Shown: positions 35,809 to 43,801 of the stretch, one piece after another
Position numbering within the stretch: position 1 is the stretch's first letter
Layout: each line of letters opens with the position of its first letter
Origin: Marinicella sediminis
Lineage (GTDB): Bacteria; Pseudomonadota; Gammaproteobacteria; Xanthomonadales; Marinicellaceae
Direction: 5' to 3'
Assembly: GCF_002000055.1 (NCBI RefSeq)
Contig: NZ_MVBD01000002.1
Location: 186,001-250,000, forward strand
DNA: 64,000 nt
Position numbers and translations under genes: made by a program
Notes under the pieces: generated by a model
What the model saw: the letters and a program-made list of their open reading frames with translations, nothing else
Databases searched by the model: none
Told to the model about the DNA's origin: nothing

Positions 35809-36291
35809 TCACAAATCCCTGGTTTTTTCTCTGATCTTTTGATGCATGGCATGCTCTTGTCCGTGTCTCACTTCCTCTTGTTGTTTGATCCTATGCTGTT
35901 CAATCGAATCATTAGACCTCTTCATCAATAAATACAGCCCATACGTGATTACCAAATAGATCAATAAAATGAATGTAGACTTACCCAACCGAGATAAGTC
36001 CATTGGAAATAGCTCAAAAACAAATGGCCAATAAACCTGAACGGAATCATTGGGTACCGGAGCCATCACCAACACAAATGGTAAGGCCATTAAGAACTTT
36101 ACTTTGAGCGATATTTCATTCTTTTTATGATACGCATAAATAAATGTAGCGATGATCAAAGGTGGAACCAAAATAGCCAGATAAGCAAAGAAAAACAGTC
36201 CGGAAAAATCTGAGGCATATGCAACTTGCGGAAGAAAGCTGAAAATCAAAACAACAACCAAACTAATCAACCGTATGTTCATTCCATTCAT
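35809..36291 (-). CDS. Four-helix membrane protein with charged C-terminal tail
   Basis: The 160-residue protein has membrane helices at about residues 8-26, 30-50, 66-80 and 105-122, then a cytoplasmic Gln/Glu/His/Arg-rich tail from 124. It starts three bases after the stop of the 106-residue gene, so it is in the GIY-YIG operon. The first helix may be a cleaved signal (cleavage after AYA). Function is unknown. Confidence 0.6.
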   Translation of the reverse strand: MNGMNIRLISLVVVLIFSFLPQVAYASDFSGLFFFAYLAILVPPLIIATFIYAYHKKNEISLKVKFLMALPFVLVMAPVPNDSVQVYWPFVFELFPMDLSRLGKSTFILLIYLVITYGLYLLMKRSNDSIEQHRIKQQEEVRHGQEHAMHQKIREKTRDL

Positions 36292-36294
36292 ATC

Positions 36295-36615
36295 TTATCT
36301 TTTTGGTTCAACACTGTGCGATTTCATTGCCGACCGAATTTCCATCTGCAATTGCACCATCTTATGACCAACAGTCACTTGGTGTATCGTATTCCAAAAG
36401 AATTCAAGACTATTGGCACTTTGATTGAAGTCTTCAGCATATTTCATCAAACTCTTGATTGCTTGAGAAACTTTTTTGTTGGCAATTTGATCATGGATCA
36501 GTTGGTATGACTCCTGATCAATTTCATTCAAAGAATGCAGGGATTCAAGACAGCTCAACAATCTGTTCTTTGATCGTCTGTTGAGTGTTATGAAATGAAT
36601 GAGCTCTCTGATCAA
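36295..36615 (-). CDS. Small helical protein coupled to the GIY-YIG gene
   Basis: The 106-residue protein starts with TTG overlapping the stop of the GIY-YIG gene (TTGA), a sign of translational coupling. It is predicted all-helical, basic at both ends, and has no cysteine beyond one. It could be a partner or immunity/regulatory subunit of the GIY-YIG protein. The family is not recognised. Confidence 0.55.
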   Translation of the reverse strand: MIRELIHFITLNRRSKNRLLSCLESLHSLNEIDQESYQLIHDQIANKKVSQAIKSLMKYAEDFNQSANSLEFFWNTIHQVTVGHKMVQLQMEIRSAMKSHSVEPKR

Positions 36616-37508
36616 AACAAATCATCCACCACTTTTGCCTGCATGAGTTTATTAAAACTGGTGTATCTGGGACTTTGCATAGTTCCTTGTTTGGCATTGC
36701 CATAATGAATGGGACCTACTTTGATGGCTTTGCCTTTGAAATTAAGCTTATATTTGTCGCCTTCTCCGTATGGCTCAATGGAATCCACTTCAGCATAATG
36801 GGTCACAGCTGATATAGGCGAGGTTTGATACGCGGCGATGTATTTAATCTTATCCAGCTTTCCGCCACCAATCCGAATGGCATACCAACAATCTTCCCCC
36901 AAAAACACTTCATTAAAACCATCTTCCTGAGCTGGGACCACTATGGTATTGAGTGGATCTGTGATGCCTTTGGGCTGAGCTTCGTCAAGCACAATTTTTT
37001 CAGGCTTTTCAAATACTTTTAGCTCGATTAATGGCAGGATAGATAAGATTTCCCGCAGAAATTGGTTTATATCAGCTTTCTCAAATTCGGACAAATTGGG
37101 TTCTTTCGGATTGTTACCGTTTTCCACCACCGATCTTTGGGCTTCATTGGCAATCTGCACCAATTTATATTCCAACCAGGTGATGTGTGCCCGATTCAGT
37201 TCATTGTTACTGGAAACAAACACAATGGCCCGGTCCCAAAAGTCTTTCTCAAGCACATGCTTATCAAACCGATCTTTGAAATTATCCGACTGACCAATAT
37301 AAACCTTTGGCTTATCCTCTCCTTCTTCATAACCCACCAGGATATAAACGCCGGCATTCTTAAATTCCGGACGAGAACGGTGCAGTTTCCAATCCCGGCG
37401 TGCAAACTCCACACCCACTCCAGTCCAATTCATCTTCTCGATGATTTTCAAAGAACTGGGACTGCCTGTGGGCATGAAAAGTCGGATTGTGTAGGGGTTG
37501 GTTTGCAT
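36612..37508 (-). CDS. GIY-YIG nuclease family protein
   Basis: The 298-residue protein has a GIY-YIG fold at about residues 50-140: GVYILVGYEEG (the GIY strand), KVYIGQSDNFKDRFDKH (the YIG strand with the catalytic-type Arg after it) and a later conserved Glu in TWLEYKLVQIANE. The C-terminal half is a beta-rich domain (YAEVDSIEPYGEGDKYKLNF) like those that follow GIY-YIG in DUF4357-type proteins. It lies downstream of the type I RM genes and starts a group of coupled small genes. A role as a DNA nuclease in defence is plausible but unproven. Confidence 0.82.
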   Translation of the reverse strand: MQTNPYTIRLFMPTGSPSSLKIIEKMNWTGVGVEFARRDWKLHRSRPEFKNAGVYILVGYEEGEDKPKVYIGQSDNFKDRFDKHVLEKDFWDRAIVFVSSNNELNRAHITWLEYKLVQIANEAQRSVVENGNNPKEPNLSEFEKADINQFLREILSILPLIELKVFEKPEKIVLDEAQPKGITDPLNTIVVPAQEDGFNEVFLGEDCWYAIRIGGGKLDKIKYIAAYQTSPISAVTHYAEVDSIEPYGEGDKYKLNFKGKAIKVGPIHYGNAKQGTMQSPRYTSFNKLMQAKVVDDLF

Positions 37509-37560
37509 ATCTGCCTAGAAACTGTGGAAATTTAGTATATTTTACAACTGGGCTTGATAA

Positions 37561-38115
37561 TTAATCTGCTAAATCACTCGCTGGTAAAAAATATGAATGA
37601 CACTTTTTCATACCTGGTTTAACTTTAAAACTTGGGACAATATAAGTGAAAATATTCATATGATCAGCTAAATGCTGAAGCATATCTTCCATGGGGTGTT
37701 CTTTTCCTATACACAAATCCGAATAAAATTCTTTTTTTGTATCTTTGATAACTAGAATCAAAAAAACAAATCTGTATTGAAGTCTATACATATACCCTTG
37801 ACCAATGGCATCTTTCAGACCTGAATAATCCGTAAACTTCAATTCGATAGCAATTCCATTTTCATCCAGAGTCATATCTGGCCTGTGGTTCTTGCCAAAA
37901 CAATATACGCTACTTACTTTTGTTTCCTTGTTAATCTGAGACATCACTGTGCAGTTAAACCTGTTCTTTCTGGCATCTAAAACTGCAGATAATCCATTCT
38001 CAAAATCTCTTTCGTTCTTGCCAGTGGTATTAAAATTATATTCTTTGATCATTTGATCCAACGTGATAGCGTCATCCCAATACCTTCCTGCTCTTCTTGA
38101 TGCTTCAAAAGCCAT
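37561..38115 (-). CDS. PD-(D/E)XK-like protein downstream of hsdR
   Basis: The 184-residue protein contains RPDMTLDENGIAIELKFTD (about residues 78-96), whose D-x(n)-E-x-K pattern is that of the PD-(D/E)XK nuclease core, so it may cut or bind DNA. AGGAG precedes its ATG and it follows hsdR after 21 bases, so it is probably in the same transcript. It is too short to be a second hsdR. It may be a solitary restriction-like nuclease or a competence/conflict protein; I do not recognise a named family. Confidence 0.6.
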   Translation of the reverse strand: MAFEASRRAGRYWDDAITLDQMIKEYNFNTTGKNERDFENGLSAVLDARKNRFNCTVMSQINKETKVSSVYCFGKNHRPDMTLDENGIAIELKFTDYSGLKDAIGQGYMYRLQYRFVFLILVIKDTKKEFYSDLCIGKEHPMEDMLQHLADHMNIFTYIVPSFKVKPGMKKCHSYFLPASDLAD

Positions 38116-38136
38116 TACATTCTCCTCTATTAATTA

Positions 38137-41100
38137 CTAACTACTCCAACTCTGACTCAATGCCTCAGCTTGCTTTAAACACAACTCGATCGCTTCCTCT
38201 GCTTTATCAGGTGGATACTTCCATTTTCTCAGCGCGCGTCTCACCAGATTTCTTAATCTGGCTCTGACACTGTCCCTTACTTGCCAGTCTACGGTTGTAC
38301 TTTTCCTTAGTTTTTTGGTGATGAAAATAGCCAGTTCTCTGAGGTTGTTATCCCCCAACTCCCTGACCGCAGACTCATTTTGTATCAGTGCCCGATAAAA
38401 TGCGATTTCATCTGAATTGAGGCCAGAGTTCTTGGCCATCTCAGCATCCTTGACCATGTCCATGGCCATTTGAATGAGTTCTTCGATCACTTGCGCTGTT
38501 TCAATGGCCCTGTTGTGATATTTTCTTAAGGTTTCCATGATGCGGTCTGAGTATTTTTTTTCTGAGACCACGTCTGACTTCATTTTGTGTTTGACTTCAT
38601 CACGCAGCAGTTTCTCTAACAGATTCACAGCCAAGTTTTTTTCTTCCATGTTGGCTACATCTTCTAAAAATTCTATCGACAACAGTCCTATATTGGGCTT
38701 ATCTAAACCGACAAGTTTAAAAATATCATCCACGCCATCTGAATAAACGGCGTTATCAATGATTTGCTTCAGGGCTGAATTTTTTTCTTCCTCAGACAAT
38801 CGTTTATCAACTGAGGTGTATTTAGTAAGTGATTTTTTAACCTCTTCAAAAAATGCGATTTCTTTGTGCAGAGTTTTGACCTCATCCATCGTGCCACACA
38901 AAGTATGGGCTGATCGGATCTTGGCCATGATGTCTAGAAAACGCTTTTTACCGTCTAATTCACCATCATTATTAACTGAAGACAAAATGTGACCCAAAAC
39001 TTTAGGCAATAACTTCAAAGCTTTGGTTTCATACTCTCTGTAATCACACCCATGCATCAAGCCATGCAACTTATCCATGTTTTCCAGCAGAATGGCATAA
39101 GCCTCGCTTGTGCTGTGGGTGGGTTTGCCTTTGCCATTTGAGTTGGTATAGGTTTTGAGGGCTTCTTTCAGTTCATTGGCGATACCAATGTAATCCACGA
39201 CCAAGCCACCTGGCTTATCTTTGAACACACGATTTACCCTAGCGATAGCCTGCATCAGATTATGTCCCCTCATGGGCTTGTCAATGTACATGGTGTGACA
39301 GTTGGGTGCATCGAAACCTGTCAACCACATATCGCGAACAATCACCAGTTGGAGCGGATCATTGACGTCCTTAAATCGCCGCTCAAACAGTTTCTTGGAT
39401 TCTTTGTTGTATATGTGCGGTTGCATTTTGGCCTTGTCAGAAGCAGAGCCTGTCATGACAATTTTGATGGCCCCTTTCATGGGATCCTCATCATGCCACT
39501 CAGGCTTAAGGGCAATGATCGCATCATAATAGTCGACACAAATTTCCCGGCTCATACAAACGATCATACCTTTACCCTGAATCGAAGCCTGACGTTGTTC
39601 AAAGTGATTGACTAAATCGTTAGCCACCTGATCAATTCTGGCCTGACTGCCAACTATTTTTTCTAAAGCAGACCAGTTGGATTTGGTTTTTTCCCTTTGT
39701 GCAATGTCTTCTTCATCCTCAATCACCTCTTCCACATCATCATTCAATGCTTCAATGTCATCCACATTGATATCGAGCTTAGCCAATCGTGACTCATAAA
39801 ATATAGGCACGGTGGATCCATCATCAACGGCATCCTGAATGTCATAAATCGACACATAATCACCAAACACCGCACGGGTGTCTTTATCTACTTGATCTAT
39901 GGGCGTGCCAGTGAAGCCGATGAATGAGGCTTGAGGTAAGGCGTCACGTAAATGTTTAGAGTAGCCATAGGTATATTGTCCCGTTTCAGGATTCAACCTG
40001 GCTTTGTCGCCGTATTGGCTACGATGGGCTTCATCACTGATCACCACAATGTTGTTTCTTTCGCTTAACACAGGATGCGATGTCTCATCCTTCAACAGTG
40101 CAAACTTTTGAATGGTGGTAAATACAATCCCACCTGCTTGCCTAGAAGACAAAATTTCTCGAAGATCATCACGATCACCTGCTTGTATCGGTGTTTGTTT
40201 GAGCGTTTCCCTCGCCATTTTAAATGTATTGAACAGTTGCCCATCCAAATCATTGCGATCGGTCACCACCACCAAAGTCGGGTTGTTCATTTCTGGTTGA
40301 GCCAGTAACTTTCCGGCATAACAAACCATTGAAATCGATTTACCTGAACCTTGGGTGTGCCACACCACACCCGCCTTTCCAGAACCAGGTACCACATCAT
40401 CACCATATGTGGCCCTTTTTTCCTGTATTTCTGTTTCCTTCTGAGCAGCGATGACCGTGGCTTTAACAGCCTCTCTGACTGCATGAAACTGATGATAGGC
40501 TGCTATTTTTTTGATGATGGTATCGCCATCGGATTCAAACAATATAAAATGCTTGATGTAATCCAGGAATAGATCCGGACGAAAAAATCCCTTAACCAAA
40601 GTTTCCAATGCGTATTTGAACAGCGGTTTGTCATCCTCATGACTGATGGTTCGCCAAGGCATAAAACGTTCTTTGTTGGCGGTCAATGAACCCACTCTGG
40701 CATTCAAACCATCGCTGATGACCAAAGCTTCATTGAATGCGAACAGATCTGACAATTCATCTTTATAGGTTTGTAATTGCTGAAAAGACTGCCAAATGTC
40801 TTCTTTCTCTCCGGTTGGGTTTTTTAACTCCAAAACCGCCAATGGCAAGCCATTAACGAACACAATCACATCAGGACGACGGTTGCCTTTTGAACCAGTG
40901 ATGGTGAATTGATTGACCACCAAAAATTGATTATTACTGACATGCTCAAAGTCAACCAGCTGAATATATTTAGTTTTGGATTTATCGTTTTGCTTGAACT
41001 CAACTTTCACCCCATGTAACAACATCTGGTGAAATGCTTTGTTGTTCTTTATCAAAATGGGAGTTTCAGCTTTGCTTAATTGGAGAACAACTTGTTCCAG

Positions 41101-41298
41101 AGTGGCTAATGGAATCTGAGGGTTTAAAGCCTGTAAGCGATCAAACAACCGATCATTCAAAATAATTTGCCGATAATCAGTCCTTTCAGTGGCTATGCCG
41201 TTTGGGGATATGTCAATGCCACTGATGTAATCATATCCAATATCTTCAAACCATGACAGACACATTTGCTCTAATTTATCTTCATTGATTAAACTCAT
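38137..41298 (-). CDS. hsdR: Type I restriction enzyme R subunit
   Basis: The 1053-residue motor-nuclease subunit cuts DNA after ATP-driven translocation within the HsdR2M2S complex. The nuclease core is at residues 141-160 (RPDVIVF...AVLELKN; Asp, Glu, Lys in place). The SF2 motor includes Walker A HTQGSGKS (about 313-320), DEAH (ISDEAHRSQYG, about 420) and GFTGTPI, with motif VI QAIARVNR further on. All domains are intact and the length is normal. Its ATG shares one base with the stop of the SIR2 gene (TAATG). Confidence 0.96.
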   Translation of the reverse strand: MSLINEDKLEQMCLSWFEDIGYDYISGIDISPNGIATERTDYRQIILNDRLFDRLQALNPQIPLATLEQVVLQLSKAETPILIKNNKAFHQMLLHGVKVEFKQNDKSKTKYIQLVDFEHVSNNQFLVVNQFTITGSKGNRRPDVIVFVNGLPLAVLELKNPTGEKEDIWQSFQQLQTYKDELSDLFAFNEALVISDGLNARVGSLTANKERFMPWRTISHEDDKPLFKYALETLVKGFFRPDLFLDYIKHFILFESDGDTIIKKIAAYHQFHAVREAVKATVIAAQKETEIQEKRATYGDDVVPGSGKAGVVWHTQGSGKSISMVCYAGKLLAQPEMNNPTLVVVTDRNDLDGQLFNTFKMARETLKQTPIQAGDRDDLREILSSRQAGGIVFTTIQKFALLKDETSHPVLSERNNIVVISDEAHRSQYGDKARLNPETGQYTYGYSKHLRDALPQASFIGFTGTPIDQVDKDTRAVFGDYVSIYDIQDAVDDGSTVPIFYESRLAKLDINVDDIEALNDDVEEVIEDEEDIAQREKTKSNWSALEKIVGSQARIDQVANDLVNHFEQRQASIQGKGMIVCMSREICVDYYDAIIALKPEWHDEDPMKGAIKIVMTGSASDKAKMQPHIYNKESKKLFERRFKDVNDPLQLVIVRDMWLTGFDAPNCHTMYIDKPMRGHNLMQAIARVNRVFKDKPGGLVVDYIGIANELKEALKTYTNSNGKGKPTHSTSEAYAILLENMDKLHGLMHGCDYREYETKALKLLPKVLGHILSSVNNDGELDGKKRFLDIMAKIRSAHTLCGTMDEVKTLHKEIAFFEEVKKSLTKYTSVDKRLSEEEKNSALKQIIDNAVYSDGVDDIFKLVGLDKPNIGLLSIEFLEDVANMEEKNLAVNLLEKLLRDEVKHKMKSDVVSEKKYSDRIMETLRKYHNRAIETAQVIEELIQMAMDMVKDAEMAKNSGLNSDEIAFYRALIQNESAVRELGDNNLRELAIFITKKLRKSTTVDWQVRDSVRARLRNLVRRALRKWKYPPDKAEEAIELCLKQAEALSQSWSS

Positions 41299-42428
41299 TA
41301 AAAGTCTCTCAATCTTTCTGAAGCCATATCTAGAGCCAATGCTAAATATTTTTCTACATAACTGTGATCATCATCTGGATACCACAGTGTTCTGATTTTC
41401 AATTCATTCAGCCTTGCTTCTTTTTGATTTTTGGTTTCTCCATCATTAGGCTGAGGAAGTAAACTAAAATGGTCAGGAACATCAAAGTCAGAATCTAAAA
41501 TCACCTCAGAAAACAGCTCTAATGTCTTATCATGACTCATGCTACAACCCAAAAATAGCAATGAGCTTGTCACATAGATTTGCCTCAAAGCTTTAGATAA
41601 AGGCTTTGTAAAGTCCAATGGGTTCCCATATGCTTTATCATATTGTTCAGCAGTAAAAACATATGTCTCGTGATCTTCTGCATCACCATGAAGTTTAAGC
41701 AAGCATCTTTCACCTTGAACTAGCTTAGTAGAAAATTTATTCCCTTCTTGAAGACCATGCATATATCCAGTAATGTGACCTTTTCCAATTACTTTCTCTA
41801 TCATTCCATCGAAATTAGTAGTGACTATGCACCCATCACACAATTCAGGCAGAAAATTTACTGCACCTACTGGACCTTCCATTGGCATTTGGCCATCAGA
41901 AAACTTGTTTCTTATATAACTCTTAACTTGGGCATTTTCAGCGTTCCATAGTATTTGCGCCACTTCAAAGTACTCGCATGCTAATAATTGTTCTTCAATT
42001 TTAAGCACATCTAATCCATCTATTCTTTCTGATATTTCATGTAAAGCCTTACCCCATAAAGGATAATTTGACGAACATGAAATTCCTGCACCTATGAAAG
42101 GAACAATCCTCTTTCTCTTAATGGATGCTACAAGATCTAGAAAAACTGGCTTAAGGTCATTTTGTTTGATAAATTCAATTGCAGACTCGTGGTGCTTTAA
42201 CAAACAAAACTCCATTTCTTCGTAATAGGTATCCCTATCTATCCAAAATAAGGCCTCACTTCGTTCATAGGAATATGGAGCTCTTTCTGGAATCAGACTT
42301 GGTATTTTTATTGGTTCTTCGCCATTTAAATTGTTATGAATATCATTATTTTCTAAGTAGGCACTTTGTAAAGTCTCCTCAACACTTCTGATAACTTTTT
42401 CACTAATTAGAATCCACTCTTTACTCAT
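41298..42428 (-). CDS. SIR2-domain protein embedded in the type I RM operon
   Basis: The 376-residue protein has a unique N-terminal region of about 105 residues, then a SIR2-like domain with the NAD+-binding landmarks PFIGAGIS (110-117), VTTNFDG (202-208), LKLHGD (244-249) and LFLGCSMSHD (291-300). In other defence systems (ThsA, DSR, SIR2-associated argonautes) such domains deplete NAD+ to stop phage growth. Its ATG overlaps the hsdS stop by four bases (ATGA) and its stop overlaps the hsdR start (TAATG), so it is built into the operon. Deacylase activity is less likely, as no zinc-ribbon cysteines are seen. Confidence 0.85.
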   Translation of the reverse strand: MSKEWILISEKVIRSVEETLQSAYLENNDIHNNLNGEEPIKIPSLIPERAPYSYERSEALFWIDRDTYYEEMEFCLLKHHESAIEFIKQNDLKPVFLDLVASIKRKRIVPFIGAGISCSSNYPLWGKALHEISERIDGLDVLKIEEQLLACEYFEVAQILWNAENAQVKSYIRNKFSDGQMPMEGPVGAVNFLPELCDGCIVTTNFDGMIEKVIGKGHITGYMHGLQEGNKFSTKLVQGERCLLKLHGDAEDHETYVFTAEQYDKAYGNPLDFTKPLSKALRQIYVTSSLLFLGCSMSHDKTLELFSEVILDSDFDVPDHFSLLPQPNDGETKNQKEARLNELKIRTLWYPDDDHSYVEKYLALALDMASERLRDF

Positions 42429-43801
42429 AAGGCTTTTCCAATTTTTATTTCCCCATTTAGAAGATTTGGCAATAAGGCATCACGTAACTCAGCCAGAACT
42501 CTAGTTTCTATATCCAATGAAGAGCATTTTTCATACATCGGCCCCACTGTATATCTAAATTCTGCGAGTACATTTTCATCTGGGTAGGTCACTAATAATC
42601 TTTTCAAGTCTGCGACTGTAATGTGACCTAAACCTGTTGTTTGTTTATTCTCTGCTGTGGCAATTAGTGTAGGTTTCATATGCCTTAAAAGATAGTAGGT
42701 GAAGTATTTCTGATATTCAGATTCAAAGTTCAATTTGAAAATGTGTTGGTTCAACCACGCATCCCCTCCAAACCATTTAAAAACCTCTAAAGAAGTTTTA
42801 GGGCTGCCTGACCATGAATACAATACATCATCATTTTTAATTGAATACTTTTCTCGAAATTCTCCAATTGTAAATTTTGTTCCTTCACTCAAACCATTCT
42901 TCAGCTCTACAATTTTAACGATAGGTAAACCACTTCTATCACTTGAGAAGTCTTTTGCCTTGAAGGCATATCCATTCACAAATTCAGCTGTTTCGTACAA
43001 AGCTTTCTCAGACCAACCCTCAGGCACCTCTCCCAACTCTGAATCAACCAACGCATCAGGAAATAAAGCAGCGGTGGTTTTGAGTTGTACTTGTTGCTCT
43101 TGGCTGAGTTGGTCGAGTTCGTCTAAAGACTTACCACTGATGGCAGCCATGGCTGCACGTTCAGGGTCTTGGCCTTCTTTTTGGGCAGCTATTTTGGCCA
43201 TGGTGGGTTCGAAATCGACAAACCAGCTTTTAAAGATGGCTTGGGCGATGTGTTCGAGGGTTTGGTTGGCTTGGCGGTTGATTTCGATTTTGTTATCAAA
43301 TTGGTCTAACACATTTGCAATTTCATTCTGAATTTCGATATCAATATCAGGCACTAATACTTTTGCTAAATCTGAGCCACGAACTCCTGCTGCTCCCGCC
43401 CCCTGCTCTACAATTGCAGATATAGCCTGCTTACCGTGTCGACTAGAGAAGTAATAATAAAAGAAAAGAGGATTAGCTATTTTTTTATTTAATCGACATC
43501 TAATCAGATGAGATTCAAAACATACTTTTTCTTTATCTTCGATAAAAATTGAACATTGACCAGCACCTTCAACAACAAGTGACTGTCTAGCAAATAATAA
43601 ATCACCTGGTTCGACCAATGAGTTCGCATATTCTTTTGCATTCAGAGGTACACGGTCCATTGGGATATTTTTAATTCGAGGGAATTTAAACAGTTCCCCC
43701 ATGTTTATCATCTTGTACCCTTCACCACGAATTCTCTTGGGCTTGGTTAAGCCATTACGCAGAGGAATCTCAAACAACTCCTCAAAAAATTTAAACGTCA
43801 T
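42425..43801 (-). CDS. hsdS: Type I restriction enzyme specificity subunit
   Basis: The 458-residue protein has two target-recognition domains (about residues 1-150 and 250-420), each followed by conserved helices: IANVLDQFDNKIEINRQANQTLEHIAQAIFKSWFVDFEP after the first (given here in outline) and the LAELRDALLPNLLNGEI end after the second. It determines the bipartite DNA site of the HsdM/HsdR complex. It overlaps hsdM by 11 bases and the SIR2 gene by four. The second half is intact, so the gene should be functional; its target site cannot be predicted. Confidence 0.92.
   Translation of the reverse strand: MTFKFFEELFEIPLRNGLTKPKRIRGEGYKMINMGELFKFPRIKNIPMDRVPLNAKEYANSLVEPGDLLFARQSLVVEGAGQCSIFIEDKEKVCFESHLIRCRLNKKIANPLFFYYYFSSRHGKQAISAIVEQGAGAAGVRGSDLAKVLVPDIDIEIQNEIANVLDQFDNKIEINRQANQTLEHIAQAIFKSWFVDFEPTMAKIAAQKEGQDPERAAMAAISGKSLDELDQLSQEQQVQLKTTAALFPDALVDSELGEVPEGWSEKALYETAEFVNGYAFKAKDFSSDRSGLPIVKIVELKNGLSEGTKFTIGEFREKYSIKNDDVLYSWSGSPKTSLEVFKWFGGDAWLNQHIFKLNFESEYQKYFTYYLLRHMKPTLIATAENKQTTGLGHITVADLKRLLVTYPDENVLAEFRYTVGPMYEKCSSLDIETRVLAELRDALLPNLLNGEIKIGKAL

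Noticed and set aside
37561-38115. Second, truncated hsdR
   Set aside because: It shares only the short D...ExK pattern; no motor motifs and no alignable HsdR sequence.
41298-42428. SIR2 gene as a protein deacetylase
   Set aside because: No zinc-binding cysteine quartet is seen, and the operon context fits defence.
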